A stretch of 64,000 nucleotides of DNA from assembly GCF_000835495.1 (NCBI RefSeq), contig NW_015622547.1, forward strand, positions 186,001-250,000. The letters run 5' to 3'. Source of the stretch: Cladophialophora immunda. Its lineage: Eukaryota; Ascomycota; Eurotiomycetes; Chaetothyriales; Herpotrichiellaceae. The notes under the pieces were generated by a model. The model was given only the letters and a program-made list of their open reading frames with translations. It was not told the DNA's origin and did not search any database. A program made the translations under genes and the position numbers. Below are positions 1 to 11,283 of this stretch, piece by piece; position 1 is the first letter of the stretch, and each line of letters starts with the position of its first letter.

Positions 1-599
1 GGAGTCATCCCACTCATCAGGTAGAATGCCAACGTACGTGTTGGCATAGATCTGATACAGTTTATATTCTGCATTGTCGAATGATACCTGCATTCCGTGA
101 TATATTTTTGAGGTTGGTAGAGTTGCTCTGGGCTCAGGCGAAAGTGGGAAAGGACAACGTCGCTGGTTAGGGGAGCGGCGTGCAGATAAAGAAGAAGATG
201 ATGCCGGTGCAGTGATGGGTACGACCTGGAATGACTTGTATGACCCGACGACGCTTTGGTCCACCGTGATACATCCAGCATTAGCCCGACTGATCTCCGT
301 TCCTGGGGCGCAGTCATCTGAGCTGTAAAATTGCGCCATGGTCGAGTCGTCGACCGAACCAGTAGACTCAACAACCACGCCTTCAGCTAGGCCGCTAGTA
401 TCATGTGTTAGTCAATACATTACTTTGATTGCATGAGCGCATACGCATATTCGTGCCGGCAGCCTTGTCCCTCTCCCCCAACCCATGTCCCGAGAAATTC
501 GCCGGCGCAATTTGTGTTCTTGTAGAACGAAACTTTGAATGCATCGGTGCCCAACGCCAGACAAGAAAATAAAACTAGGACAAGTGTGGAAAACGTCAT
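1..599 (-). CDS. Secreted cysteine-containing hypothetical protein, cut by the left window edge
   Basis: The minus strand encodes a protein starting at 599 with a typical signal peptide (residues 1-20, hydrophobic core LVLVLFSCLAL, likely cleavage after TDA). Exon 1 is 599-445 and exon 2 runs from 394 past the window start. The 50-nt intron (444-395) has donor GTATGC, branch CTAAC and acceptor TAG, and removing it keeps the frame open for 183 codons. The mature part has spaced cysteines (NTNCAGEF, QGCRHEY, SSDDCAPG, NAGCIT), a pattern of small fungal secreted proteins with an F-x-x-Y-x-N-x-x-C start. I do not recognise a named family, and no function is assigned. The C-terminus lies outside the window. 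Confidence 0.72.
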
Positions 600-1526
600 G
601 TCTTATTCCAACTAGATGGCCAGTTGGAACCGGAAGGACAGTTGCAATCTGGGCTGAGCTGGTAGATTCTTGGTATTCTTCTTCTGGGTGTGCTGTGTCT
701 CTTGATGCGAGTGATTTATTTGATCACTGAACGGTTGACAGCTTTATATACCTCAAAATTTGCGCTCGTAGTCTCCATTAAAGATAGCTCAATGCGGTTC
801 TAGCCCCCCACCGCGACAAAAAGACGTCTCAAGAGGTGGTTGTGTCGAAGTACGTCGGCTTTGGAGGGCCGCCTGGTTATCCCTGAGGCCAAGGCTATCT
901 GTGGCGTCTGTGCTCAACCTCAGCTGGTAGCCTGGTATTGTCAAAGAACATGTTTAAACCACACCATCCATCCATGACGGACGTGGAACTGGATGATATA
1001 CAAGGCTAGAATAGTGTTTCTCTCCAGCGAGACAGAGTGCGTGATGTGGAAGTTCCGGCCAGAGAGGTCCATGTCCTCTACCACGGAGGTCGTATACTGA
1101 AGGAGCCCTGTTGGCAGCATATGTTCGTTGAGGGGCGTTTTGGAGGACCAGGAGGCCCTTGTCTGGCCGACCCTCGTAGCGTATTTTGGTTCACCTCCTG
1201 AGCTATTCAGGCTGCAACAGCAATGGCAACGGCAATAGAGCCACGGTCAACGGGATGTGGCATGAACCTGATGCGAGATATGCGAGACGCACTAGGCGGG
1301 GATCGCCAGTGTTCTATATCGACGGACAGAAGGGGAAATTTTGGCTGGGGCGGCTCTTGCAAGGCGTTAGTGGCCCTGCTTAGGCGCTTGCTGCTGCCGA
1401 CCCAATGGGTCGCTGAGGCTGACTCGGGCCTTTCGCGGCGCGGAAAGTCAGCCCAGGCAGCCGTTGAGACCGGCCCAGGCAGTGCCAGCGTTAAATGAGG
1501 CATGCGAATTCCTTGGCGGAAGTGGG
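600..1526. other. Intergenic region, nothing supported
   Basis: This is the presumed promoter of the secreted-protein gene and upstream flank of the next gene. Short ORFs near 1186-1500 overlap on both strands and none resembles a known protein. Confidence 0.5.
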
Positions 1527-2312
1527 ATGAAGTTGTTGGTGTCGACTCTCCTCGCCTCCTCCCTTTCTCCTTTCATGATTCTTTCGAATTCCCATCCCCA
1601 CTCGATAGGCCTTGTACAAACAATGGCTCTGCCTGACTGGCTTGATGACTCTCGGAATCCCACTCTGTGGATCACGACCATCTATCCTCTTCTCATTTTC
1701 GTTCTCGCCTATGCCAGCTACTTCCGAATGCAGGCCTTGATTGAAAGCTTCCCGCTCCCCCCCGATGATTCCGCAGACACAAAAGAAATCGAAAACGAAA
1801 CATTGGAGGCCGGAGATGCCTCATCCGCAGACTACGACATGGTGGCGGATGATGCAACAATGACAACAGGACGTGCGGATAAACCTAGCTCGTCCACCGA
1901 AGCTCCAGATCCTCGAGTTGCATCCAAGAGGAACGAATCGACGACACCCAAGCAAAAGTCAAAAAGGCCCTCTCTACACACCAAATACGTCCAAGGATTT
2001 CTCATCTACGGCCTACAAGTATTGCTAACCCAACGACTGGGAGTCCTTGCTATTAGCCGGGCGCATGAGAGCCACAGCTTTGCTGCCAAATTGGTAGGAT
2101 CCCTGGCATTCTCTTTCGCTGCTTTCTGGGTCCTAATGTCTTCTGGAAATCTTGATATGTCAAGAGGAGTGATTCTCCGGGGTTACCGCTCACCTGGTCG
2201 CTCACAAAACATCTGCGACCAGTCAGATCCTTGGAGTTTATTTGGTACCGCCCTCCTTCTTACTTTGGTCGTGCCATGCTTCAGACTTGTCTTGAGCTTC
2301 ATATGGTTATGA
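1527..2312 (+). CDS. Hypothetical membrane protein
   Basis: An open frame reaches from 1464 to 2312. I place the start at the ATG at 1527 (MKLLVS..., a hydrophobic N-terminus); 1464 and the ATG at 1623 (MALPDW...) are alternatives. After the start come a hydrophobic helix (TLWITTIYPLLIFVLAYASYF), a long acidic Ser/Thr-rich stretch, then two or three further hydrophobic segments (YVQGFLIYGLQVLL, LVGSLAFSFAAFWVLM, LFGTALLLTLVVPCFRLVLSFIWL). That suggests three or four membrane passes with a disordered loop. I do not recognise a family. It ends 33 bp before a sugar-porter relic but the two do not look like one gene, because the sequence between them does not encode the missing first helices of a porter. 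Confidence 0.4.
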   Translation: MKLLVSTLLASSLSPFMILSNSHPHSIGLVQTMALPDWLDDSRNPTLWITTIYPLLIFVLAYASYFRMQALIESFPLPPDDSADTKEIENETLEAGDASSADYDMVADDATMTTGRADKPSSSTEAPDPRVASKRNESTTPKQKSKRPSLHTKYVQGFLIYGLQVLLTQRLGVLAISRAHESHSFAAKLVGSLAFSFAAFWVLMSSGNLDMSRGVILRGYRSPGRSQNICDQSDPWSLFGTALLLTLVVPCFRLVLSFIWL

Positions 2313-2345
2313 GGGCGAAAGGGAAAGACCGATCATTGATGAGGT

Positions 2346-3699
2346 AGCGTCTTCGCAGGCTGGTTCCAAGATCGGCTTGGGAGACGACCGGCCCTGGCGC
2401 TGGGGAGTGGATTGTCGGCAGCTGGAGTTGCAGCACTATACTGCTCACAGTTCTGCGACGGAGTAGGCGCAAAACGAGCCACATTCTTCGCGAGCAAATT
2501 CATCCAAAGCTCTGCAATTGGAGGAGTGTTGTGCACGACGCAGACGTACATGTCGGAGATTCTCCCGCCAAAGCTTCGAGGATCCATCATGGCTTTCTTC
2601 CCCGTATTCACTCTTCTTGGACAATTGATTGGCGCAGTCGTCGTTTATTCCTCCCTGGACTATCCCGGAAATCGATCATACACCACTCCGATCATTGCTC
2701 AGTGGCCCTTTTCAGCCGTGCCTTTGGTCCTGGCTGCCCTGATACCAGAAAGTCCCACCTACCTGTTGAGGAAGAAGCAGTTTGACCGGGCCTTCAAGTC
2801 TCAGAAGCGTCTGGATAGTTCGCGGACAAACACCCAGACTAACATTGACAATCTGATCTTCTCGCTCCAGAAGGAAGAAGAGAGTGCAAAGTATGACAGA
2901 GCGACGTACACCGAATGCTTCCAAGACACCAACAGACGAAGAACTCTGCTTGTGATATTTGCAAACATTCTCCCGCAGCTGTTCGGTTTGTCTCTGCTTT
3001 CCGATGCTAGTTACTTTATTCAGATGGTTGGGATGAGCGCCGACAATGCTCTCCTATTCCTTCAACTCGGTGTTGGGCTAGGGCTGCTTGCAAACATCAT
3101 CAGCATGTGGGTACTTACTAAGGTAGGACGAAGGATTCTCATGATGATTACCTTGGTCATCACAACGGTCCTCTGGTTGGGAATGGGGGTCGCTGGGTGT
3201 TTTGAAGGCGTCGTCGTAATCTAGTAAGACCCTACCTTTTCACCTACCAGGATGTCTAGAGCCCATGTTAACTCGGACAGGTATACCGCTGTCACCATGA
3301 TGGCAGTGATTGTGATTATCGGCGTCGGCGCCTAGCCAGCATCGTATGCTGTAGGCGCCGAAACCTCGTCCCTGCGTCTTCGTGCAGACTCAGGGCATCG
3401 GATGGTTCTCTGGAGGCCTTGCCATGGGCGCATTTAGAATCAGCCTACCGTATGCGTACAATGTGGATGAATGCAACCTCCGAGCGAAGACTGGATTCGT
3501 TATCGCCGGCTTTTGCGCGCTCTCATGTGTTGTCACTTGGCTCCAGGTTCCAGAGATGAAGGAACGCAGTACGGCCGAAATCGATGTGATGTTTGAGCAT
3601 CGATTGCCCGCTCGAAAATTCAAGGATTGGAATGGAACGATCAGCATACCCGGAGATGATGATCCCTCAGGATCACAGGCACGCCTGACCAGAGATTAA
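2346..3699 (+). pseudogene. Decayed MFS sugar porter (5' truncated)
   Basis: The reading begins inside the family with the MFS signature DRLGRRPALALG, followed by helices, PESPTYLLRKKQ (the PESPRWL-like loop), the conserved ASYAVGAETSSLRLR block and QGIGWFSGG. This is the hexose/maltose-type sugar porter family. The first transmembrane segments are absent, with an in-frame stop just upstream (2340-2342). A normal intron (3224-3280, GTAAGA to ACAG) joins exons so that a TAG forms exactly where Trp is expected (I-stop-YTAV). A second TAG at 3333-3335 replaces the Trp of the WPASYAVG block. A frameshift at about 3384-3390 separates LRLR from QTQGIGW. The C-terminus (EMKERSTAEIDVMFE) is otherwise well preserved, so decay looks recent. 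Confidence 0.72.
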
Positions 3700-4366
3700 A
3701 CGCTGTAACTTGTCGAATCTATGTTACTGAGTCGGTGGTCGTATGACAAAACATGGATCAAGACATCAATTAGACGCGGTGTTTCGCGCGGTGTTTGAGC
3801 CGAGTCAGAAACTCCTGAGACTTATTGCTTGACCAGACGGTGGGGAATCACAGATTTCTTCCTAATAGCCGCGGTCGACTTCTCCAGAAGCCCCCTTTGC
3901 CCTCCAGACACAGTGGGACATTTGACTCCTCTCAGCTTGGCTGATGCGCCTCTACAAGCAATTAGGTGATCAGCCAGTCCCAGTCACTCCACTTGATCGT
4001 TTGCCTCGGGTGATGCTTCTCTGCAATATCAAAGTCCAGCTCCATCTTATCAGTTGACAAATTCCGAGTTTCCGCTCTCTAAACCTTCTATTTCGGAAAG
4101 CCTTGAGGGGACCATCGAGTCATGGACCGCGTTTGTGGCAGATATATAGGCTACATCCTCGGTAGTTGGATGGGTAAGTCGTCCTGAAGCTTGCATCTTG
4201 TGTATCCTGGTAAAAATATCAGGCCATCCCGATCTCTCTAGCGAATCCAGTGGACCAGTGCTCAATCATTTAAACACCAGCAAGAGTCCTACTCCTTGGG
4301 CTTTTTGCTCCTTCAAAATCAAATCTAAGACCCCTTGTGCTAATACTACCCTCCCCCACCTTCACC
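3700..4366. other. Promoter region of the flavin monooxygenase
   Basis: No gene is seen. A TATA-like element (GATATATAGG, about 4138-4148) sits about 220 bp before the monooxygenase start and may belong to its promoter. Confidence 0.4.
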
Positions 4367-6123
4367 ATGGCACAGACAAATGGCACCGCGGACGATATTG
4401 TCCACTGTGACGCCTTGATTATTGGAGCAGGCTTTAGCGGGATGTCGATGCTATATCGGCTGCGTAAATTAGGACTCAAAGCAAAAATCTTCGAATCCGG
4501 AAACGATTTCGGTGGTGTTTGGTATTGGAATCGCTATCCCGGGGCGCGTGTAGACTCTGAGTGGCCATACTATCAGCTTAATATCCCCGAAGTATATCGC
4601 AACTGGGAATTCACGGAGAAATTTCCAGGGCACAAGGAAATTCGGGCTTACTGCGCACACGCCGACAAGGTTCTGGGTCTACGGAAAGATGTGTATTTCA
4701 ATGCGCATGTCGTCGATGCCCAGTGGAGCGAGAGCGATCAGAAATGGACGGTTAAGACTGATCAGGGACACACTTCGGTCAGTAAATACTTGATCCTATG
4801 CACTGGATTGCTACATCGCAGACACGTCCCCGATTTCCCAGGCTTAGCCAACTTCAAAGGGGTGATTCACCACACTGGCTTCTGGCCCGAAGACATGAGT
4901 TGCAAGGGGAAAAAAGTGGCTTTGATCGGCGCCGGAGCCACCGCGGTTCAAGTTGTTCAAGAAGTCGCTAAAGAGGCCGATCAACTTACCGTGTTCATCC
5001 GGCGACCGAGTCTATGTCTGCCCATGGGCCAACGAAAACTCAGCGCAGACGAACAAAAAGGCTGGAAAGGGTATTTTGATGCCCTTTTCCGAGAAGGCAG
5101 AAAATCCAGGGCCGGGTTTCCTGGCAAAGGTCCTGATAATGGCGTCTTTGACGTGTCCGACGAAGAACGGGAAGAATACTTTGAGGAACTCTGGGCACGG
5201 GGGGGTTTCAATTTCATGATATTCAACTACAACAACGTCGTACTGGACAAGGAAGCGAATCAAAAAGTGTATGAGTTCTGGGCCAAAAAGATACGGCCGA
5301 GGATGAAGAATCCAAAGAAACGAGAGTTGATGGCCCCGATGAAAGCGCCGTATTATTTCGCCACGAAAAGAAATCCGCTTGAACAGGATTACTATGAACG
5401 TCTTGATCAGGACAATGTCGAGATCATCAACATCATCGACAATCCGATGAAAACGTTTAACGAAACGGGCATATTGATGGAGGACGGCACCCAGCTCGAT
5501 TTCGATGTGGTTATTCTCGCTACCGGGTTTGATTCATTCTCTGGATCGTGAGTATTCACCATTTTCCATGTAACTCCTGGTAAAGAAAGACCTCTTACTC
5601 ACAACAAACGAACAGGGTGACAAAGATGGGCCTCAAGAACAAAGACGGCGTCGACATCAAGGACATCTGGAAGGACGGGATCCGGACGTACCTAGGCATG
5701 ACCTTTAACGGCTTCCCCAATACCTTCATGGTATACACATCTCACGGTATGTTAACCTCTCTTCGCCCCTTGCGACAGTTCCTCTTTATTTCCCACTGAC
5801 ACCCTCCAGCTCCCACTGCTCTATCCAACGGGCCCACAATCATCGAGGCACAGGCGGATTTCGTCATCTCGGCAATTGAAAAGATGGAGAAAGAAGGCGC
5901 AAAGACAATAGAGCCGTCCAAGGAGGCCGAGGAGGAGTGGGATGTGATGATTGACGCGATGAACAAACCCACCTTGTTCCCGCTGACTGATTCGTGGTGG
6001 AATGCGACTAATATTCCGGGCAAGAAACCTCAGATGTTGACTCATGTTGGTGGGATTGAAATGTATGAAGAGCAATGTAAGGCCACTCTGGGTGACTGGA
6101 AGGGATTTACCTTGGTAAAATAG
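4367..6123 (+). CDS. Flavin-binding (Baeyer-Villiger-type) monooxygenase
   Basis: Three exons, 4367-5547, 5616-5746 and 5810-6123, give 541 residues, the usual size for this family. The start ATG at 4367 has a good context (CACCATGG). Visible motifs are the N-terminal FAD Rossmann motif GAGFSG (20-25), the WYWNRYPGARVDSE block, the Baeyer-Villiger fingerprint F-x-G-x3-H-x3-W-P (F163 to P174) and a second, NADPH-binding Rossmann motif GAGATA (188-193). Both introns have standard borders and the frame is intact across them. Known members insert oxygen next to a ketone or oxidise other soft nucleophiles with NADPH and O2; the substrate cannot be read from the sequence. It stands alone between a dead sugar porter and a STAND-type gene. 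Confidence 0.9.
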
Positions 6124-6662
6124 GGTCATTGAGTATGAATTAAGAGATTAAGAGATCTGAGAACGGGGCGGGGCTGGGAGAATATCTTTTGACGGATGAT
6201 GTTCTCGATAAGACTTAAAAGAGTTGTTGAGGCTGTCTAGAAACACTGAACAATATCAAATGCCCCTGAGAGCAAACTAGCCACGGTTTTGGTACCATTT
6301 TAATACTCTACTAGAAATTACTAGATTTAACCTTGTGCTGAAATCTGTTTCCCTAGGAGCATCAGATTTCTGGCTTTCACATTCCTTGGGCCTCGTTTTT
6401 TTGAACATCGAGTAGAAGACCAGCTCAATCGTTCTCTAGCTTCAAATGTCAATACCCAGGTACGGATATCATAGACACATGACCTACACTCTCAAAGCAT
6501 TGCGGTAACTTTCCACTTGACAAGAAAACCGCACCTCATGATCGCCGACGTGGGTATGAAATTCCCACATTTCACCTCGTTCTTTGGAGGAGGTTCGTTA
6601 TGGAAGCCACCCCATTTGATATGAACCTGACTAAGGTATAGGTACATCCCGGCAAGCTTAGA
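6124..6662. other. Convergent intergenic region
   Basis: Lies between the 3' ends of the monooxygenase and the STAND-type gene. AT-rich; no gene seen. Confidence 0.5.
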
Positions 6663-8672
6663 TCAGTAGATAGTTGGTCCCCCGGATTGAATTGTCACCA
6701 AAGGTAAAGATTGGGCCTTCTCTTGTTGGTCAATCAGAGAAACAGGAAGCCCCATGTTGGACAGGCTCCTAGCGATGGTTGTGGCTGGACCGTCCTGCTC
6801 AACTGACACCGGCACCGGCCTGTCTCTTGCCCTTACCTCCGGCCACTCGCCAACCAACAAGCGGATGAGGTTGTATAAATCGTCTTTTTGGCGAACATTG
6901 AGAGACTCAAGGTGGATTTGACCTCCGCTTATGCTTTGTTTCATGCCTCGCATGGTTGCAAACGCACTCCAGTATCTCATATCCGCCTTTAGTCGTCCGC
7001 TGAAAGATCCCGTGGAATAAGTATTCTTCGGTCTGAAGCGTTGAAACTGATCCAATGTTGTTGACAAAAGCTCGAATGCCTTTCCTTCCGGCGACAAGTG
7101 TGCTTCTAGCGCAAGGGTGACAGATGCAAAGAGCCATAGCCACGAGCTACTGCAAGGCCTCTCATCAACCACGAATCCCTCAAAGTTCGACGAAGAAGCT
7201 TGGTCGATGCGGAGCTGGTTTTGGAACTTCCACCTCCTGTTCATGTCATCAGAATTGACAAGGCGCTGTTGTTGAATTGCACATCTATAAAAACACCCAA
7301 AATACATATCATGGCCAGTCCAAATGGCTGCAGATTTATGTAAGGCGGTAGGGTCGGCATCTGCATCTCCAACGTCTGTCCGTCTTTGTATCAAGTCTAT
7401 TGAAAGTCTGCTATCATGGCTCGTTGGCGAATCTGAGACTCTGTGAGCGTAGCGAATGATCGTCGAGAAGCCGCTTGTTTGTGTCTTGTCCAGCAGCTCT
7501 TTGGCGCGGGCCTGCAAGCTAGATAACACTTCCTACCCTCCATGTCAATGATGTCTCCAATTTCAAGCGAATTTACTAACCTTCAGACTCCTGTACATTG
7601 TCTCAAGAGCAAGTAGGGCCGCAGTGACTGCATTACTCCATTCGGAGAATTGTTCCCTTTTCTTCTTGCTCTTCGATAGGTTGAATGCTGACAGTAAACT
7701 TTTAAGCTCCTGGTTACGCGATTCTATCTGCTCCGATAATGCTTGCAAAGCTCCTTTAAGCTTCGCAATCTCTCTTTGGGTGTTGGCATGTTCAACTTGG
7801 TTAGCATCGCCGGCCGCCTCGATGGAGCTGATTATTTCCAGCTCAGTCGACTCTATCCTTTTAGCTGTGGCATTATAGGATTCTTGGCTCCTTATTTCTG
7901 CTTGTTTCCCTTCGGATCGAATCTCTTGTCTCGTCTGATCGTGTTCATATTGGGTAGACGCAGCTGATTTTGCTATTGCTTGCTGGACCTCCCTGCGCGT
8001 TGTCTCGTGGCTTTCTTCAATTTTGTGTGTGGTCTTCTCAGAGATGGCCCAAATGAGGACTTTCTGGTCCTCACAAAGCAGTAGCAAAGAGGTCACGTTG
8101 ATGGGTGATGGAGTCAAGAATGGCCCTCTCTCTCTGGCCGATTTCTCCGAAATGAGACTCGATCTCATCTCCTAAGCTTTCGAGCTGCCGCCTAGTTGCA
8201 AGCCTGGGTTAGGAATGGCTAGACACACAACTAAGTGGACCTCAGTTACATACCTAGTTCTGACCGTGACATGTAAGTTTAGGTTATCTCGGAATCCGGC
8301 GAGTCTGTGCTCAAGGTTCTGGATCTCTTCTTTGCTCCAGGCACTTCTAATTGCTTTCCGCATGGTCTTCCATCTCGTCTTGTCGCCCTGGACCTTCACC
8401 TTTGCTAACACTCTCGAGAGCTCCGAACTTGCTGCGGCGACTGCCCCGCAGAGTTCATGGAGCGAGGCGTCGGAGGTACCAATGGCGCCGACTTCGACCT
8501 CCTCCCGGAGTGAGGCAATGTGGTTGAGAGCAAACTCAATGGCAGCGTTTTCGTCGAGAATGCCACTATTTGAGTGACGCAGCTCGACGGTCTTGGATAT
8601 GCATTTGCCGCAGAAGTCGACAAGTTGGACGATATTCGCGATGAGGCCAACCGCATCCAAGGCTTCAGCCAT
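6663..8672 (-). CDS. Fungal STAND/NLR-type N-terminal domain protein with coiled coil
   Basis: The start at 8672 opens with MAEALDAVGLIANIVQLVDF, the helical N-terminal domain common at the front of fungal NLR-like (NACHT/ankyrin) proteins. Likely exons are 8672-8254, 8191-8075, 7992-7581 and 7532-6663, about 605 residues. Two introns are clear (8253-8192, GTATGT with CTAAC and TAG; 7580-7533, GTTAGT to TAG). The third (8074-7993) is my best guess: it restores frame, but the removed segment also reads as coiled coil in another frame, so a frameshift here is possible. The middle (QQAIAKSAAS... to KSLLSAF) is a long charged coiled coil; the C-terminal 290 residues are mostly helical and unrecognised. 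No NACHT, ankyrin or WD repeats follow, so it is a short form. Role in non-self recognition is inferred from the family only. Confidence 0.62.
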
Positions 8673-9600
8673 TGTCAGGCCGACTGTCGGACGATTGCAT
8701 ACTCGGCAAGGCGCGAGAGAGACAAGGGAAAGAAAATAGTGGATGAAGAATAAATCGCATGTGTAGGCAATGCGATAGTTATCGAGTTGAATAACAAGTT
8801 CGCGTGCAGATGGCAGGCGACAGGTAGGCAACTCTCTGCCTGAGGCGTTGGAGGGGTGTCGTGGAAGTGACGCAGGTACGAACGCTGCAGTGGCTGTGCT
8901 CTACTCCTTGTCCAGCTGTTATGTATGGTGGCTGTGTTGGACAGCCATACAGGAATCGATCGAAATGGTTAGTTGGCACGTAGATGGCTAACTACTGTGC
9001 GCCCAGGCGAGTGCGCCCAAGCTTAGTGGTGCACAGGCTGTGCACTTGCCTGACACAAGACAGTTCATGAAGCATCGCTTCACTACATGAATACCTTATA
9101 CAGTTATGGCGGAAAAAGTAAAAATGCGGGCAAGTTTGCCGGGTGTGCACGCTACAAAAAGGGTCTCAATCGGTACAATTATATATCTACCTACTCCGTA
9201 CCTATATTACTCGAGAACGAAAACCTTAATTGCGTTATACAGTTTGCTCCTGGAGGGTGAGCGGAGGCTACTTTAACCTGAGCTTTAACTGAGCTATTAG
9301 CCGAGCCTCACCGAGGACTCGCCGAGGGCTCCCTGAGCAACACACCGAGGGCGTTATTATGCCCCCACGGCCCCCTAGCAATCGGCTACACCTGTCTCTC
9401 GCCCAGGCTCTGTTTCAGCCAAAGCCTTAGTGAATCGGCTAAATCCCTAGGCCTTCCGCAGCTGGCCAAAGGGAAAAAAGTCCCCCCAACCCGTTGGGAA
9501 GATTGTGGTCGAGGTGCTTAATAACGTATGCTAATCCACTGCGCGAATTGCGTCATCCTGTAGATACTACAGTGCCTCAACCTTGAGGACCCAGTCAGCA
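8673..9600. other. Non-coding segment with repeated short words, possible transposon debris
   Basis: No gene is supported. TTATACAGTT occurs twice about 135 bp apart (about 9098 and 9235), and CCGAG/CGAGG words recur between 9295 and 9360. A tract around 9081-9135 has the look of a DNA-transposon end, but no transposase or matching terminal inverted repeat could be shown. Confidence 0.3.
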
Positions 9601-10125
9601 CCTCCTGCTTTTGAAGCGGGCTACGCGAAGTTGAAAGGTCCCGGCCATTTTCATCAGAGTATACTTAGGGAGAAGCCATCAACTTTCGAATCCCTTTGGA
9701 GCATGTGGGCAAAAAGTAGAGTTGCTTGGGCACGAGGACTATCAATGAAGCTGAACCAGTCTAGTAACGCGTGGGTTGCCTGAAAAGCCCCGGCTTTCAA
9801 ACGCCTAGCTGTCCCAGATCCCCGCTCATGCAGGAGCTTCCTCACAACTTCAAACAACATGGCTAATTTTTCACTACATTCTCCATGATCTCTGCTTTGC
9901 TATGTGCGTCAGCCTGAAAATGGTGAGGTAAGAATCTGTCGCCCAGTTCTGAATTCAACTGGTCTTTGGAAAACTACAAATTGTGATATGCTTAGAAGGC
10001 AATCCTCACTATTCGATAGCCAGGTATGAACTTATCGCTTTAGGCACAGAGGAAACTGATCCTATCGCCAGGGAACGCCCAGAAACGGATGTCTACCTGT
10101 CCTTGCACGATACGATTAAACAATT

Positions 10126-11283
10126 ATGGCTATTCCATTTACCTGGGACCCTGATCATGTCCTCCAAATCACTGATATTTGTCGCAATGAAATAATCTGT
10201 ATTGGCCGTGCGGCCAGAAGATTTAACTCTCGCTGCACTTGGACTATCGACGAGCCAGAACGATTTCAAGCGTCTTCCCTCCTCAAATCCATGGCTCAAA
10301 AGCCACCGACGGAAGTGCTAGAATGGGAGTTGAGAGAGCTAGCTGGACTGTGCCTATGCCACCAAGCGCATCAACACCAGCAGGAGGAAGCCTTCATGGA
10401 ACTTCAAAGCCGACTCTCATATTCTTGTGATGATTACAAACGATTTAGAACATTATGGGACCAGAATAGAGAACTACAGACTGAAGTTCACAATGGGATA
10501 TCCAAAACTCTGCTCGCAGAAATCAGCGCGACCACGGTCAAGATGGAAAACTCAAACTTGCGGGCTCGAGAGACCAGTCTTTGTCGAAAAGTGGATGAGC
10601 AAACAATTACTATGAGCAAACTTCAAGAGACGGAGCAAACCCTGAAGACTCAGCTGGCGAATACTAGCGAGCGGTTGGATCGGCAAACCACAGCTCTAGC
10701 AGAGCTACAAGAATATAAGTCTGGTTTGCTAAAGACAGCGCTCCATCTCGAGCAGCTGTTAGAAAAAGAAAAATTGACAGTGGCCAGTCTTGAAAAGTCG
10801 TGTAAAGGTCTTGAAGAGCAGCTGGCCGAACTTCGACGAAAATTGTATGACCAAGAAATGGAAGTGAATGAGCTGGAGGCGTCGAACTCAGTCTTGGACG
10901 GACAGCTCCACGAACTCCGCCAACAATTGAGCAAGCAAGACTCTGCTGTCCTGAGCCTGGAAAACGAAAACCAAACTTTAAAAGATCAGCACACAACCGC
11001 CGTAGCCGAGCTTGGAACCTCACAGCTTGGACTTGAGCAAACGAAGTCTGAGCTCCAGTTAATCCAGATCAGGAACTTTGATCTTCAGCGGCAACTTAAC
11101 GAAGTATTCATTCTAGGACGCCTGGGAATCAGCAATGCGTGGCTTACACGACTTCGAAATTGGCTCCCGGCTTGCCAGTGGTTGTTCATTGAGGCATGGA
11201 AACGTGTTCGCCACGCTTTAGGTAATACTATCAGTCAAGTTGGAAAGATTTTTGGCCATTGGAGGGCCCTCCGGGGGGCATAA
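10126..11283 (+). CDS. Coiled-coil hypothetical protein
   Basis: A 385-codon open frame. Residues about 35-95 (RCTW..., then LLKSMAQKP and LRELAGLCLCHQAHQHQ) resemble a small Cys/His-containing region found in various fungal proteins, where a Cys-containing segment precedes a helical L-x-x-L-A-x-L-x-L-C...H-Q motif. Residues about 140-340 form a long continuous coiled coil rich in Leu, Glu, Gln and Lys (repeated LEE/LKE heptads). The last 55 residues (ISNAWLTRLRNWLPACQWLFIEAWKRVRHALG) are Trp-rich and amphipathic and could contact membrane. The start could be further upstream if an exon lies in 9983-10125, where another open frame exists. No function can be assigned; the neighbours are STAND- and ankyrin-type genes. 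Confidence 0.55.
   Translation: MAIPFTWDPDHVLQITDICRNEIICIGRAARRFNSRCTWTIDEPERFQASSLLKSMAQKPPTEVLEWELRELAGLCLCHQAHQHQQEEAFMELQSRLSYSCDDYKRFRTLWDQNRELQTEVHNGISKTLLAEISATTVKMENSNLRARETSLCRKVDEQTITMSKLQETEQTLKTQLANTSERLDRQTTALAELQEYKSGLLKTALHLEQLLEKEKLTVASLEKSCKGLEEQLAELRRKLYDQEMEVNELEASNSVLDGQLHELRQQLSKQDSAVLSLENENQTLKDQHTTAVAELGTSQLGLEQTKSELQLIQIRNFDLQRQLNEVFILGRLGISNAWLTRLRNWLPACQWLFIEAWKRVRHALGNTISQVGKIFGHWRALRGA

Noticed and set aside
1223..1503. Overlapping ORFs on both strands
   Set aside because: Mutually overlapping, no domains, no start context; likely chance.
9680..9695. Second tRNA-like word TTTCGAATCCC
   Set aside because: No acceptor stem or A box at the right distance.
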